Positions 17,007 to 24,895 of a stretch of 39,322 bases of DNA are shown in pieces. The notes under the pieces are model-generated. The model worked only from the letters and a program-made list of their open reading frames with translations, ran no database searches and had not been told where the DNA came from. The stretch is taken from NCBI GenBank assembly GCA_905478165.1, contig CAJQHK010000031.1, forward strand, positions 1 through 39,322. Direction: 5' to 3'. The position numbers and the translations under genes were made by a program. Positions within the stretch are counted from its first letter, which is position 1. Each line of letters starts with the position of its first letter. Origin of the DNA: an uncultured Rickettsiales bacterium. Lineage in GTDB: Bacteria; Pseudomonadota; Alphaproteobacteria; Rickettsiales; UBA1997.

Positions 17007-19108
17007 GGCAATTATTTAAATTATTTTTTAAAGTTAAGATTAACGACCTAAATCCTTACATAAACTCTAAAAAAGGTACCATTTTCATCTCTAATCTTAC
17101 CTCCTATTTAGATATCTTTATCTACGCCACTTTCTTACCTAAAAAACTAATAATAATCCTAACTAAGCCCAAGGAATCAAACTTATTACTAAATTTTCTT
17201 TTTAAAATATTCAATATTTATCTGATAGAAAGCGGAAGATCTTCAGATATAATTAAACTAGTAAAGAAAATAAAAAATGGCAAAAAATGCTTGATTTTTC
17301 CTGAGTCAAAACCGAACTATAAAGGTTCTATCGCAAAAATTTATGAAGATAGTCTAATAATAGCACAAAAAACTGATTCAGAAATTATTTCAATAAATAT
17401 AAGTAATTCACAGAACTCAATTTTTTCTAAGAAACTTCCATATTTAAGAAAAAAAATATTTACTAAAATTAATATTCATTTCTCAAAAACAATGAAAGTT
17501 CAATTAAATAAAAATTTAAACCGAAGAGACAAAAGAAGATTTGCCAAAAAACAGCTTTTTAAAATAATGTCAGAAAACTATTATGACGCAATTCAAAAAG
17601 ATAAAACTCTATTTTCTAAACTACTTGAAACCAAAAATAATATAAAAAATAAAGTAATAATTACCGACTTCAATCAAACAGATATCACTTACAATAAGCT
17701 AATTATTGGATCAATTATTTTGGGAAAAAAGATATCCAAACAGACGAAGGAAGAAAAAAAAATTGGCTTATTATTACCAAATATTTCGGCTGCAATGGTT
17801 ACTTTTTTTGCCTTACAATTAATTGGTAAAATTCCTGCGATTTTAAATTTTTCTAATGGCACCGATAGACTTCTCGGATCAATTCAAAATTCTAGACTAA
17901 AATATATCTATTCTTCAAAATTATTTATTAAAAAAGCTAAATTAGGCAAATTTATTAAACTAGCGGAAGAAAAAAATATTAAAATCATCTATCTAGAAGA
18001 TTTAAAATCTGAAATCTCCACCTTAAATAAAATTACAGCAGTTTTTAAATCAAATTTTATTACAAAATATCTAAAAAAAATTAACAAAACTACGGCAGAT
18101 GATATTGCTATAATTTTATTTACTTCAGGATCAGAAGGTAATCCCAAAGCTGTTGCACTGACTCATAGAAATATTAACAGCAATATTGCTCAACTTAAAT
18201 CTATTATTGATTTTAACCCATCTGACAAAGCTTTTAATGCTATGCCAATTTTTCATTCTTTTGGCCTGGTTATTGGATCTATTTTGCCAATTTTTTCTGG
18301 CATTAAAACTTATCTTTACCCTTCCCCCATTCATTACAATAAAATACCAAACTTAGTATATAATTTTTCTGCGACAATTACTTTTGGCACTAATTATTTC
18401 TTAAAAAAATATAGTGAATTTGCTGACAATCTAGACTTCTCTTCGGTTAGGTACATTTTTGCTGGTGCAGAAAAAATTACTTCCGATACTAAAAATATTT
18501 ATTTTGAAAAATTTGGTGTCAGAATATTAGAAGGATATGGCGCAACCGAAACCTCGCCAGTTGTTTGTTTAAACACTCCAAGGTCAAATAAATTTAACAC
18601 AATTGGACAAATTTTACCAAGAATAACTTACAAGATAGAAAAAATAAAAAATATTTCTGAAGGAGGATCTTTGTTAGTAAAGGCAGATAATGTCATGAAA
18701 GGCTATTTAGATTTAAAAAATCCTGAGAGAGTTAAAGAGAGAGAGGAATATTATAATATGGGTGACGTAGTTCGTATTGATGAAGATGGTCACCTTATAA
18801 TTACCGGCAGAATAAAAAGATTTATTAAGATTGCTGGTGAAATGGTTTCGTTAAATCTAATCGAATCCTATATTAGAAAAATTTCCCCAAACAACAATCA
18901 CGCCGTAATTTCTTTTATTGATAGCAGTTCTAAAGAAAATATGTCTTTATTTACTGATGATAAGAGTCTAAATTTAGAAAAAATTATAAAAATCTTTAAA
19001 GAAAAAAACATTGGAACGATTTTTATACCAAGGAACATTGAATATGAAAAAAACATCCCTATTTTAAATACAGGGAAGATTGATTACAATAAATTAGAAA
19101 ACAAATAA
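16991..19108 (+). CDS. aas: Fused lysophospholipid acyltransferase / acyl-ACP synthetase (Aas-like)
   Basis: A 705-residue two-domain protein laid out like E. coli Aas (719 residues). The N-terminal PlsC-like domain has LIFPESKPNYKGSIAKIYED, but the catalytic NHxxxxD motif reads NLTSYLD: His is Leu. The C-terminal AMP-binding domain is intact, with LFTSGSEGNPKAVALTH, EGYGATETSPVV, YYNMGDVVRIDEDG, ITGRIKRFIKIAGE and the catalytic Lys in TGKIDYNKL. In the parent family it activates fatty acid on ACP and re-acylates lysophosphatidylethanolamine. Here the synthetase half looks active and the acyltransferase half doubtful. The ATG lies in a family B repeat, with an in-frame TAA six codons upstream. 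Confidence 0.88.
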   Translation: MGIGIRQLFKLFFKVKINDLNPYINSKKGTIFISNLTSYLDIFIYATFLPKKLIIILTKPKESNLLLNFLFKIFNIYLIESGRSSDIIKLVKKIKNGKKCLIFPESKPNYKGSIAKIYEDSLIIAQKTDSEIISINISNSQNSIFSKKLPYLRKKIFTKINIHFSKTMKVQLNKNLNRRDKRRFAKKQLFKIMSENYYDAIQKDKTLFSKLLETKNNIKNKVIITDFNQTDITYNKLIIGSIILGKKISKQTKEEKKIGLLLPNISAAMVTFFALQLIGKIPAILNFSNGTDRLLGSIQNSRLKYIYSSKLFIKKAKLGKFIKLAEEKNIKIIYLEDLKSEISTLNKITAVFKSNFITKYLKKINKTTADDIAIILFTSGSEGNPKAVALTHRNINSNIAQLKSIIDFNPSDKAFNAMPIFHSFGLVIGSILPIFSGIKTYLYPSPIHYNKIPNLVYNFSATITFGTNYFLKKYSEFADNLDFSSVRYIFAGAEKITSDTKNIYFEKFGVRILEGYGATETSPVVCLNTPRSNKFNTIGQILPRITYKIEKIKNISEGGSLLVKADNVMKGYLDLKNPERVKEREEYYNMGDVVRIDEDGHLIITGRIKRFIKIAGEMVSLNLIESYIRKISPNNNHAVISFIDSSSKENMSLFTDDKSLNLEKIIKIFKEKNIGTIFIPRNIEYEKNIPILNTGKIDYNKLENK

Positions 19109-20028
19109 TGCGGCAAACAGATTACTTATTACCAATTGGATTTTACGACTTAATAGGTGAGGAGGCAAAAAATAATGAAAAAATTATTCAAATAATCAAA
19201 GATTCATTTGAAAAAGAAAATTTTAACATAATAAAAACTCCTTTACTGGAGTTTGATGATAAAATTGATGATGATTCCTTTAAAACAATGGATATTTTAT
19301 CAAAAAAATTCCTTAAAATTAGGAATGACATAACTCCACAAATCATAAGATTAGTTGAAACAAAGTTTGTTAATGAAAATTCAGAATTAAAATTATCTTA
19401 TATTGGCGATGTTTTGAAGTTTGAAAATAAAGATTTATTTTATGAGAGACAATTAACACAGGCTGGAATTGAAATTATATCACCAACATCAAAAGATGTA
19501 AATTTTTATATAATTGATATTATTTTAAAAATTTTAGAAAAATTAAAACTAGAAAATAATCTTATTAGCTTTTCTGTTCCAGGAATCTTATCCAGATTAA
19601 TTACTAAGTTAGAGATCTCTAATCCAGAAAATTTAATAAAATCTATCAAATCTAAAGACATCCTTAATATCAAAAAATATGGTGAAAAATTTTCTGATAT
19701 TTTATTGCAAATTACCCTCGAAAATTTTGATAAAAACTTAATCAATGAAAAAATTTTAGAGCCTGAAAAGAAAAACATTAAAAAAATACTAGAAATAAAA
19801 GAAAGAATAGAAAAAAAATATCAAAATACTAAAATAGATATCGACTTATTCGATGACAATCTGTCTTTTCAAGAAAATTTTGGCTTCATGATGTTTGTTG
19901 ATAATTTTAAATATCCAGTTTCTCGAGGAGGAGAATACAAGATAGGCCAAAAAGAAGCTGCTGGTGGCACAATATATGTAAACCACCTAACGAAAATAAA
20001 AAATTTAAAGCCTATCATAAAAACTTGA
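19108..20028 (+). CDS. hisZ: HisZ-like class II synthetase paralogue
   Basis: A 306-residue HisS-like catalytic core without an anticodon domain, as in HisZ, the regulatory subunit of short-form ATP phosphoribosyltransferase (HisG). Family features are YLLPIGFYDLIGEEA at the N-terminus, IRNDITPQIIRLVET (motif 2 region), ERQLTQAGIEIISPT and SRGGEYKIGQKEAAGG near the C-terminus. It overlaps the aas-like stop by one base (TAATG). No other histidine gene is present in the window. In many Proteobacteria hisZ neighbours purA; here they are 6 kb apart. It could be a relic or serve another role. Confidence 0.8.
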   Translation: MRQTDYLLPIGFYDLIGEEAKNNEKIIQIIKDSFEKENFNIIKTPLLEFDDKIDDDSFKTMDILSKKFLKIRNDITPQIIRLVETKFVNENSELKLSYIGDVLKFENKDLFYERQLTQAGIEIISPTSKDVNFYIIDIILKILEKLKLENNLISFSVPGILSRLITKLEISNPENLIKSIKSKDILNIKKYGEKFSDILLQITLENFDKNLINEKILEPEKKNIKKILEIKERIEKKYQNTKIDIDLFDDNLSFQENFGFMMFVDNFKYPVSRGGEYKIGQKEAAGGTIYVNHLTKIKNLKPIIKT

Positions 20029-20279
20029 ATTATACAGTTAGATGAGTAGTTTTAAATTTGCACTTTATTGAGTAGTAACCCTGATTATCATGGCAAACAA
20101 ACTTCTTATCTGGAAGAGGAGGTATTTTGAGCTGAAGAACAAGATAGATATGGTAAAAGAACTTCTTTTATAGATTTAAATTCAGGATCATTGATGAGAC
20201 CATTCATTTAACTGTGTAAAGTCAGTTTAAGTCTTTTTGGAAAATGATTTTCCAATTGCTAACAATTATAGTACATTTT

Positions 20280-20355
20280 GATGTGGATACACTTCTCCGG
20301 ACAGATTTTTAACAATTATTAATAAAAATTATGTCCGGAGAAGTGTAGCCACATC
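20280..20355. mobile_element. 76-bp MITE-like element with 24-bp inverted ends resembling an IS3-family terminus
   Basis: Left arm GATGTGGATACACTTCTCCG (plus GACA) and right arm TGTCCGGAGAAGTGTAGCCA (plus CATC) are inverted copies with 23 of 24 positions matching, around 28 AT-rich bases. The inner ...TTCTCCGGACA closely matches TTTTCCGGACA at the IS3-family end at 39202-39222. It is too short to code. It could also form a strong hairpin in RNA and act as a terminator between the convergent hisZ and xthA genes. Confidence 0.65.
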
Positions 20356-20378
20356 ATTTAGAGTATTGTAAGATTATA

Positions 20379-20475
20379 ATTGTCAAAAAAACGACCACCC
20401 TATGTTGATAAGTTAATTACTTTGAGATGAAAAAGAAATATGTTTTAACTTATATATTTTAAGGATAATTTGCTT
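20379..20475 (+). repeat. Family B repeat, right part
   Basis: TTGTCAAAAAAACGACCACC is followed by CTATGTTGATAAGTTAATTA and ends TTATATATTTTAAGGATAAT. It parallels the right part of 36847-37020 (AAAAAACGACTATCCTGTGT) and 30899-31060. The terminal GGTATTA is degraded here. Confidence 0.65.
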
Positions 20476-20480
20476 ATGAA

Positions 20481-21278
20481 TTAATTTTCTACTGCCATTT
20501 CTAGGATTATAGGAATATGATCGGAAGGCCTTTCTTTGACTCTAAAATCAACTAAAAACTTTGCATCAGTAATGTTATCTCTTAGGTTTGGGGTTACCCA
20601 AATATGATCTAAACGTCTTCCTCGGTTAGATTTCATGGGGTCTTTTGCCCTATAACTCCACCAACTATACAATCTTTCTTCAGCCCCTATTTTATACCGA
20701 TGAGAATCAACCCAATTTAAAGTTTTTTGCAAATTATTCATTTTTTCTACTTCGATTGCAGTGTGAGAAACAACCTTCAATAATTGCTTGTGAGACCAGA
20801 CATCCATCTCAAGAGGAGCGACATTCATGTCACCAACCATTATCAATTTATCATTCTTAGAATAACTTTTAGCAAAATATTCTGCCATATAATCTAAAAA
20901 TTTTAATTTAAAATCAAATTTTGGATTAATATTTACATCAGGTTCGTCACCGCCAGCAGGAACATAAAAATTATGAATCTTAATGCCGGATTTGGTTACG
21001 GCAGAGATATGTCTTTTGTCTTCGGAATCTAAAATTTTATAAATCTTGATATTTTCTAAAGGCTGTTTTGATAAGATTGCTACGCCATTATAAGATTTTT
21101 GACCTGAAAAATAAATATTTTCTAAACCAAAAGACTTTAACTCCTCTAGAGGAAACTCGCTATCCTGTACCTTTGTCTCTTGTAAACAAATAATATCAGG
21201 TTGTTGCTCAAGAATTAATTGCTTTAAAAGCGGAGCTCTAAGTCTAACGGAGTTAATATTCCAAGAAATAATTTTCAT
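20481..21278 (-). CDS. xthA: Exodeoxyribonuclease III
   Basis: A 265-residue AP endonuclease/3' exonuclease of base-excision repair. EEP-fold motifs are NINSVRLRAPLL at the N-terminus, CLQETKVQD with the metal-binding Glu, MVGDMNVAP, SWWSYRAKD, NRGRRLDHIWVTP and RPSDHIPI with the catalytic Asp-His. Full length. Its ATG overlaps the folP stop by four bases (ATGA), so the two form an operon on the minus strand. Confidence 0.96.
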   Translation of the reverse strand: MKIISWNINSVRLRAPLLKQLILEQQPDIICLQETKVQDSEFPLEELKSFGLENIYFSGQKSYNGVAILSKQPLENIKIYKILDSEDKRHISAVTKSGIKIHNFYVPAGGDEPDVNINPKFDFKLKFLDYMAEYFAKSYSKNDKLIMVGDMNVAPLEMDVWSHKQLLKVVSHTAIEVEKMNNLQKTLNWVDSHRYKIGAEERLYSWWSYRAKDPMKSNRGRRLDHIWVTPNLRDNITDAKFLVDFRVKERPSDHIPIILEMAVEN

Positions 21279-22051
21279 AATCTATGAATTCTAATGTAAT
21301 CAATATTTTTTTGAACCAAATAACTTGTTACAATATCAGTTTTTTCATTAATAGTTTTACCAATGAATTCGTCTTTTTCAAGGAAATTTAAAAATCCTTT
21401 TCTAGAATGTCCAATATATAGGGGCAAATTTAAAATTTTTAACTCCTCCACTCTAGTAATAATATCAATATTTTGTTGATAATTTTTGCCAAAACCAATC
21501 CCAGGATCAAAAATTATACTTTCCTTTTTAATTCCAATTTTAGTTAAAATCTCCACCCTTTCCTTCGCCCACTTAATTAGTTCAGTAATTATATCAAGAT
21601 TTCTATCAATAGTTACGTCTGGATTAGATGGAACACCTAAATTATGCATTAAAATCAGTTTTTTTTGTGACATTCTTGCAACCTCTTGCATCCCGACACT
21701 TTTAAAGCCACTTACATCATTAATGACATCAATACCAATTTCTAAGGCTTTTTTAAAATTTTCTGGATGATAAGAGTCAAGCGCAACTTCAATATTTTTA
21801 CCAGACATCTCTTTAAATTTTCTAACTTCATCAATAATAGAAGGTAAAATATCTTTCAACCTCTCCCACTCTTCATTTGCCATTATAGGGCCTGCACCAG
21901 GACGAGTTGATTCCGCACCAACATCAATCATATCAGCTCCAGAATTCAATAATTGCTTTAAATGAACTAAAGATGTGTCTTTTTTATTAAACTTTCCTCC
22001 GTCACTAAATGAGTCAGGTGTTAAGTTTAAAATTGCTACAAATTTTGTCAT
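21275..22051 (-). CDS. folP: Dihydropteroate synthase
   Basis: A 258-residue TIM-barrel enzyme condensing para-aminobenzoate with dihydropterin pyrophosphate; the target of sulfonamides. Motifs are NLTPDSFSDGGKF, IDVGAESTRPGAG, VINDVSGFK, IIFDPGIGFGKN and the C-terminal IGHSRKGFL. Slightly shorter than E. coli FolP. The previous pathway enzyme, folK, is at 32266. Followed directly by xthA with a 4-base overlap. Confidence 0.96.
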   Translation of the reverse strand: MTKFVAILNLTPDSFSDGGKFNKKDTSLVHLKQLLNSGADMIDVGAESTRPGAGPIMANEEWERLKDILPSIIDEVRKFKEMSGKNIEVALDSYHPENFKKALEIGIDVINDVSGFKSVGMQEVARMSQKKLILMHNLGVPSNPDVTIDRNLDIITELIKWAKERVEILTKIGIKKESIIFDPGIGFGKNYQQNIDIITRVEELKILNLPLYIGHSRKGFLNFLEKDEFIGKTINEKTDIVTSYLVQKNIDYIRIHRL

Positions 22052-22123
22052 AATATTAAAAAACTTTTAACTTTAATAAATCTCTGCAAAACCTTACTAG
22101 ATTCTTAAAATAAAAAATATATC

Positions 22124-23377
22124 CTAGAATTTAGCTATCACTTCAATAAATTTTTTAATATCCTCCTCCAGAACTGATTTATGATTTTGAATAAAATTAT
22201 CAATATTTTTCTCAATCTCCTTTCTGTATTTTTGATCTTTAAAGATCTTTAAAGCATAAAAATAAAGCTCATCCTCATCTTTACTCATCTGACAAACAGC
22301 GCCCTCTTCTAATTTTTGATAAATCTCATTAAAATTAGAGGTATATCTACCAGAAATAATGATATTCTTGTGCTGCAAGGCCTCGTAAGGATTATGACCG
22401 CCAATATTATCAGAAAAAGAACCGCAAATAATTGATAAATTACTCATATGATAAAATAAATCCATGTAACCAATTTCATCTACAATAAAAACATGATCTT
22501 CCTTTGTCACTCTTTGATTGTCACTTAAAAATTTTACTCCTGATGGTAATAATTTTTTTACTTCTAATTTTCGATGTGGATGACGAATAGCAATGATAGT
22601 TAATAAATTATTAACATCTTTTTTTAATTTATTATGTAAATCAATAATAATACCTTCTTCGCCCTGATGAGTACTAGATGCAAAAAGAATTTGACGATCT
22701 TTAAATTGTCCCTGAAATTTTTCTAATAATTTTGGATCAATTTCTTTTTTTTCCACGTCTTCCTTTAGGTTTCCAAAAGAAAAAACTTCTTTTTCCGACA
22801 ATAACTTAAATTTTTCTTGATCTCCTGAGCTTTGAGCAATAATTAAGTCAAATTTAGAAAATAATTTTTGAGCTGATTGATATTTTTGCCATTTTTTAAA
22901 TGATTTGTCAGAAATCCTAGCATTAATAAGAGTTAATTTAGCAGAAAATTTAGCAGAAAAATTAAGTAAATTAAACCAAATTTCAGATTCAAAAAAGATT
23001 ACAATATTTGGTCTCCAATACTTAATAAATCTTCTGGCAGTAAAAAATTTATCCAAAGGAATGAATTGGTGGGTGATATTTTTTGGCAATTTATTAGCCA
23101 AATTTTTGGCAGAAGTAACCGTTCCAGATGTAAATAAAATTTGATAATTAGGATAATTATCCTGTATCTTGGAGATAAATTTAAGAGCAGAGTTTGATTC
23201 TCCAACAGATGCGGCATGAATCCAGATTAATTTTTCTTTTGTTTTTTTAGCGGACGGAAAGCCAAATCTCTCTAAAAAACGAGATTTATGCTCTTTACCC
23301 TTGATTAAGCGAAATAAAAAGTAGATATCAATTATTGGAGATAATATTATCGACAATAATTGATATAAGAGTAACAT
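22124..23377 (-). CDS. waaA: 3-deoxy-D-manno-octulosonic acid (Kdo) transferase
   Basis: Transfers Kdo to lipid A precursor at the inner membrane, so the organism probably makes LPS. The N-terminal membrane anchor is MLLLYQLLSIILSPIIDIYF. Then come RFLERFG, IWIHAASVGESNSAL with the catalytic Glu, FTSGTVTSAK, ASSTHQGEE and ICGSFSDNIGGHNPYEAL. The ORF track starts at 23434 (436 residues), but the ATG at 23377 aligns with the family N-terminus, so I use it (417 residues). Lies 84 bases after rpsP on the same strand. Confidence 0.94.
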   Translation of the reverse strand: MLLLYQLLSIILSPIIDIYFLFRLIKGKEHKSRFLERFGFPSAKKTKEKLIWIHAASVGESNSALKFISKIQDNYPNYQILFTSGTVTSAKNLANKLPKNITHQFIPLDKFFTARRFIKYWRPNIVIFFESEIWFNLLNFSAKFSAKLTLINARISDKSFKKWQKYQSAQKLFSKFDLIIAQSSGDQEKFKLLSEKEVFSFGNLKEDVEKKEIDPKLLEKFQGQFKDRQILFASSTHQGEEGIIIDLHNKLKKDVNNLLTIIAIRHPHRKLEVKKLLPSGVKFLSDNQRVTKEDHVFIVDEIGYMDLFYHMSNLSIICGSFSDNIGGHNPYEALQHKNIIISGRYTSNFNEIYQKLEEGAVCQMSKDEDELYFYALKIFKDQKYRKEIEKNIDNFIQNHKSVLEEDIKKFIEVIAKF

Positions 23378-23461
23378 AATTAGACGAAATATGAAATAAA
23401 CACAAAGATAAAGTAGGCTTAGAAATAATACCAAGACCCACCTTAAAAACTATGTTAAAAA

Positions 23462-23854
23462 TTACTTAGCTACAGTTTCAGCTTCTTTTTCAACTTTTGC
23501 AGATTCTAATTTTTCTTTCTCCTTCTCTATTTTTTCTAAGGCCTTAGCTTTAGCACCATAACCTTTATCTCTTACAATAAATTTTGGCTTATACTTTTCA
23601 GCACCCGCAACACCTAAAGAAATTAATAAATTAGCGACTCTATCACTTGGAACAGCACCAACCTTCAACCAATGCTCAGCTCTTTCCTTATTAATAACCA
23701 ATCTTTTTTCATTATCAGACTCTAAAAGAGGATCAAAATAACCAACTTTTTCTAAAAATTTACCATCCCTTGGAGCGGTAACATTTGCAGCAACAATTTT
23801 ATAAAAAGGCTTTCCTTTTCTACCAGCTCTAGCTAATCTTAGTTTTACACTCAT
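23462..23854 (-). CDS. rpsP: 30S ribosomal protein S16
   Basis: A 130-residue S16: VKLRLARAGRKGKPFYKIVA is the family N-terminus, followed by PRDGKFLEKVGYFDPL and VGAVPSDRVANLL. The last 45 residues are an extra Lys/Glu-rich tail (LEKIEKEKEKLESAKVEKEA), longer than in E. coli (82 residues) but common in Alphaproteobacteria. In many bacteria rpsP neighbours rimM and trmD; these are absent here. No Shine-Dalgarno sequence. Confidence 0.96.
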   Translation of the reverse strand: MSVKLRLARAGRKGKPFYKIVAANVTAPRDGKFLEKVGYFDPLLESDNEKRLVINKERAEHWLKVGAVPSDRVANLLISLGVAGAEKYKPKFIVRDKGYGAKAKALEKIEKEKEKLESAKVEKEAETVAK

Positions 23855-23929
23855 TAATATTTGTTAAATTTTTCGGATAAACCGAATCTTAAATCATACC
23901 ACACCATAGATAAAAATGGTATCACTCTA

Positions 23930-24091
23930 TACCAAAGTTAATCTATAATGCAACATTTATGCTTTTTATTTTTGGAAAAAAATTATCACAAAACTTATCT
24001 AAATATATTTCGATATTAAGCATAAATTTAATAATAAATTTTTGACTCAAACTAATTTACCTAAATGTTGCATTATAGATGAACTTTGGCA
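23930..24091. repeat. Family A palindromic repeat, best full copy (162 bp)
   Basis: The left arm begins TACCAAAGTTAATCTATAAT and the right arm ends ATTATAGATGAACTTTGGCA; over 30 bases the inverted arms differ at about two positions. The AT-rich centre contains AATTATCACAAAACTTATCT and TTTAATAATAAATTTTTGAC, blocks found again at 9820-9969, 27035-27200 and 36315-36360. No coding capacity. It lies between rpsP and lipB. Confidence 0.9.
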
Positions 24092-24147
24092 TTATTGGCA
24101 GAGTTGGTTATGATAAATTAAAATAATCTTATTATCAAGAAAAAACA

Positions 24148-24795
24148 ATGGAAATTGAATGGAAGACAGATGATAAAGAAGTTTCTTTTGAAGAGTCGAT
24201 AAAATTTATGGAAAAAAGAAATAGAGAGGTCATCAACAAAAACTCTCCTAACCTTGTGTGGCTTACCTCCCACCCCTCCCTTTACAGCGCTGGTATTAGC
24301 GCAAAAGATAGCGACCTTTTGGAACCAAAAATTCCTGTTTTCAAAACTAATCGCGGTGGAAAATACACTTATCACGGCCCTGGAATTAGAATTATCTACG
24401 TAATGTTTGACTTAAAAGAGCTTTTTATGCCAAATAGGCCAGATATTTCTAAATTTATTAATTTATTAGAAAATTGGATTATTAATAGTCTGTCAAAAGT
24501 TGGGATTAAGGGTGAAATCAGAAAAGATCGTGTAGGAATTTGGGTCAAAACCAACAATAGTGAAGAGAAGATTGCAGCTATCGGTATTAAATTAAAAAAA
24601 TGGGTTACTTATCATGGAATTGCCGTAAATATTAATCCTAATTTACAATATTTTAATGATATCATACCCTGTGGTATTAAAGAATTTGGAGTAACTTCTT
24701 TAGAGAAATTAGGCATTACTACTACTCAAGAAGAGTTTGACAAAATATTACAAGAGGAATTTACAAAAATTTTTGAAGAATTTACGAAAAAATAG
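24148..24795 (+). CDS. lipB: Octanoyl-ACP:protein transferase (lipoate synthesis)
   Basis: A 215-residue LipB that moves octanoate from ACP onto lipoyl domains of 2-oxoacid dehydrogenases, before sulphur insertion by LipA. Motifs are RGGKYTYHGPGI, AAIGIKLKKWVTYHGIAVNI with the catalytic Lys, and IIPCGIKEFGVTSL with the catalytic Cys. Full length. The ATG follows the family A repeat by 56 bases. It converges on the Nramp-like gene. Confidence 0.95.
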   Translation: MEIEWKTDDKEVSFEESIKFMEKRNREVINKNSPNLVWLTSHPSLYSAGISAKDSDLLEPKIPVFKTNRGGKYTYHGPGIRIIYVMFDLKELFMPNRPDISKFINLLENWIINSLSKVGIKGEIRKDRVGIWVKTNNSEEKIAAIGIKLKKWVTYHGIAVNINPNLQYFNDIIPCGIKEFGVTSLEKLGITTTQEEFDKILQEEFTKIFEEFTKK

Positions 24796-24818
24796 ATCGA
24801 GCTTACTTGTTTACCTCA

Positions 24819-24841
24819 TCAAAGTAAAAAAAATACTTTGA
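24819..24841. terminator. Short hairpin between convergent lipB and the Nramp-like gene
   Basis: TCAAAGTA and TACTTTGA form a perfect 8-bp stem around seven A residues, 24 bases after lipB. Position suits a terminator for convergent genes, but there is no T-run after either arm, so the role is uncertain. Confidence 0.3.
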
Positions 24842-24895
24842 CTCCCCTACTTTACAAGGGTATTTTGGGAACTGAGTTTGTTTTTTTTAAGAGAT

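Larger units (their letters stand above)
20029..20480. other. Gene-free region with a short IS-derived element and a repeat
   Basis: A 452-base stretch between two convergent genes. 20029-20279 has no ORF of note; around 20085-20200 a broken frame reads WKRRYFELKNKIDMV, possibly a gene remnant. The 24-bp inverted repeat element (20280-20355) and a family B copy (20379-20475) fill the rest. Confidence 0.5.

Noticed and set aside
20280-20355. Simple rho-independent terminator as the only reading of the 24-bp inverted repeat
   Set aside because: The loop is long (28 bases), there is no T-run, and the arms match an IS3-family end, so a MITE-like origin is preferred, though a terminator role is not excluded.
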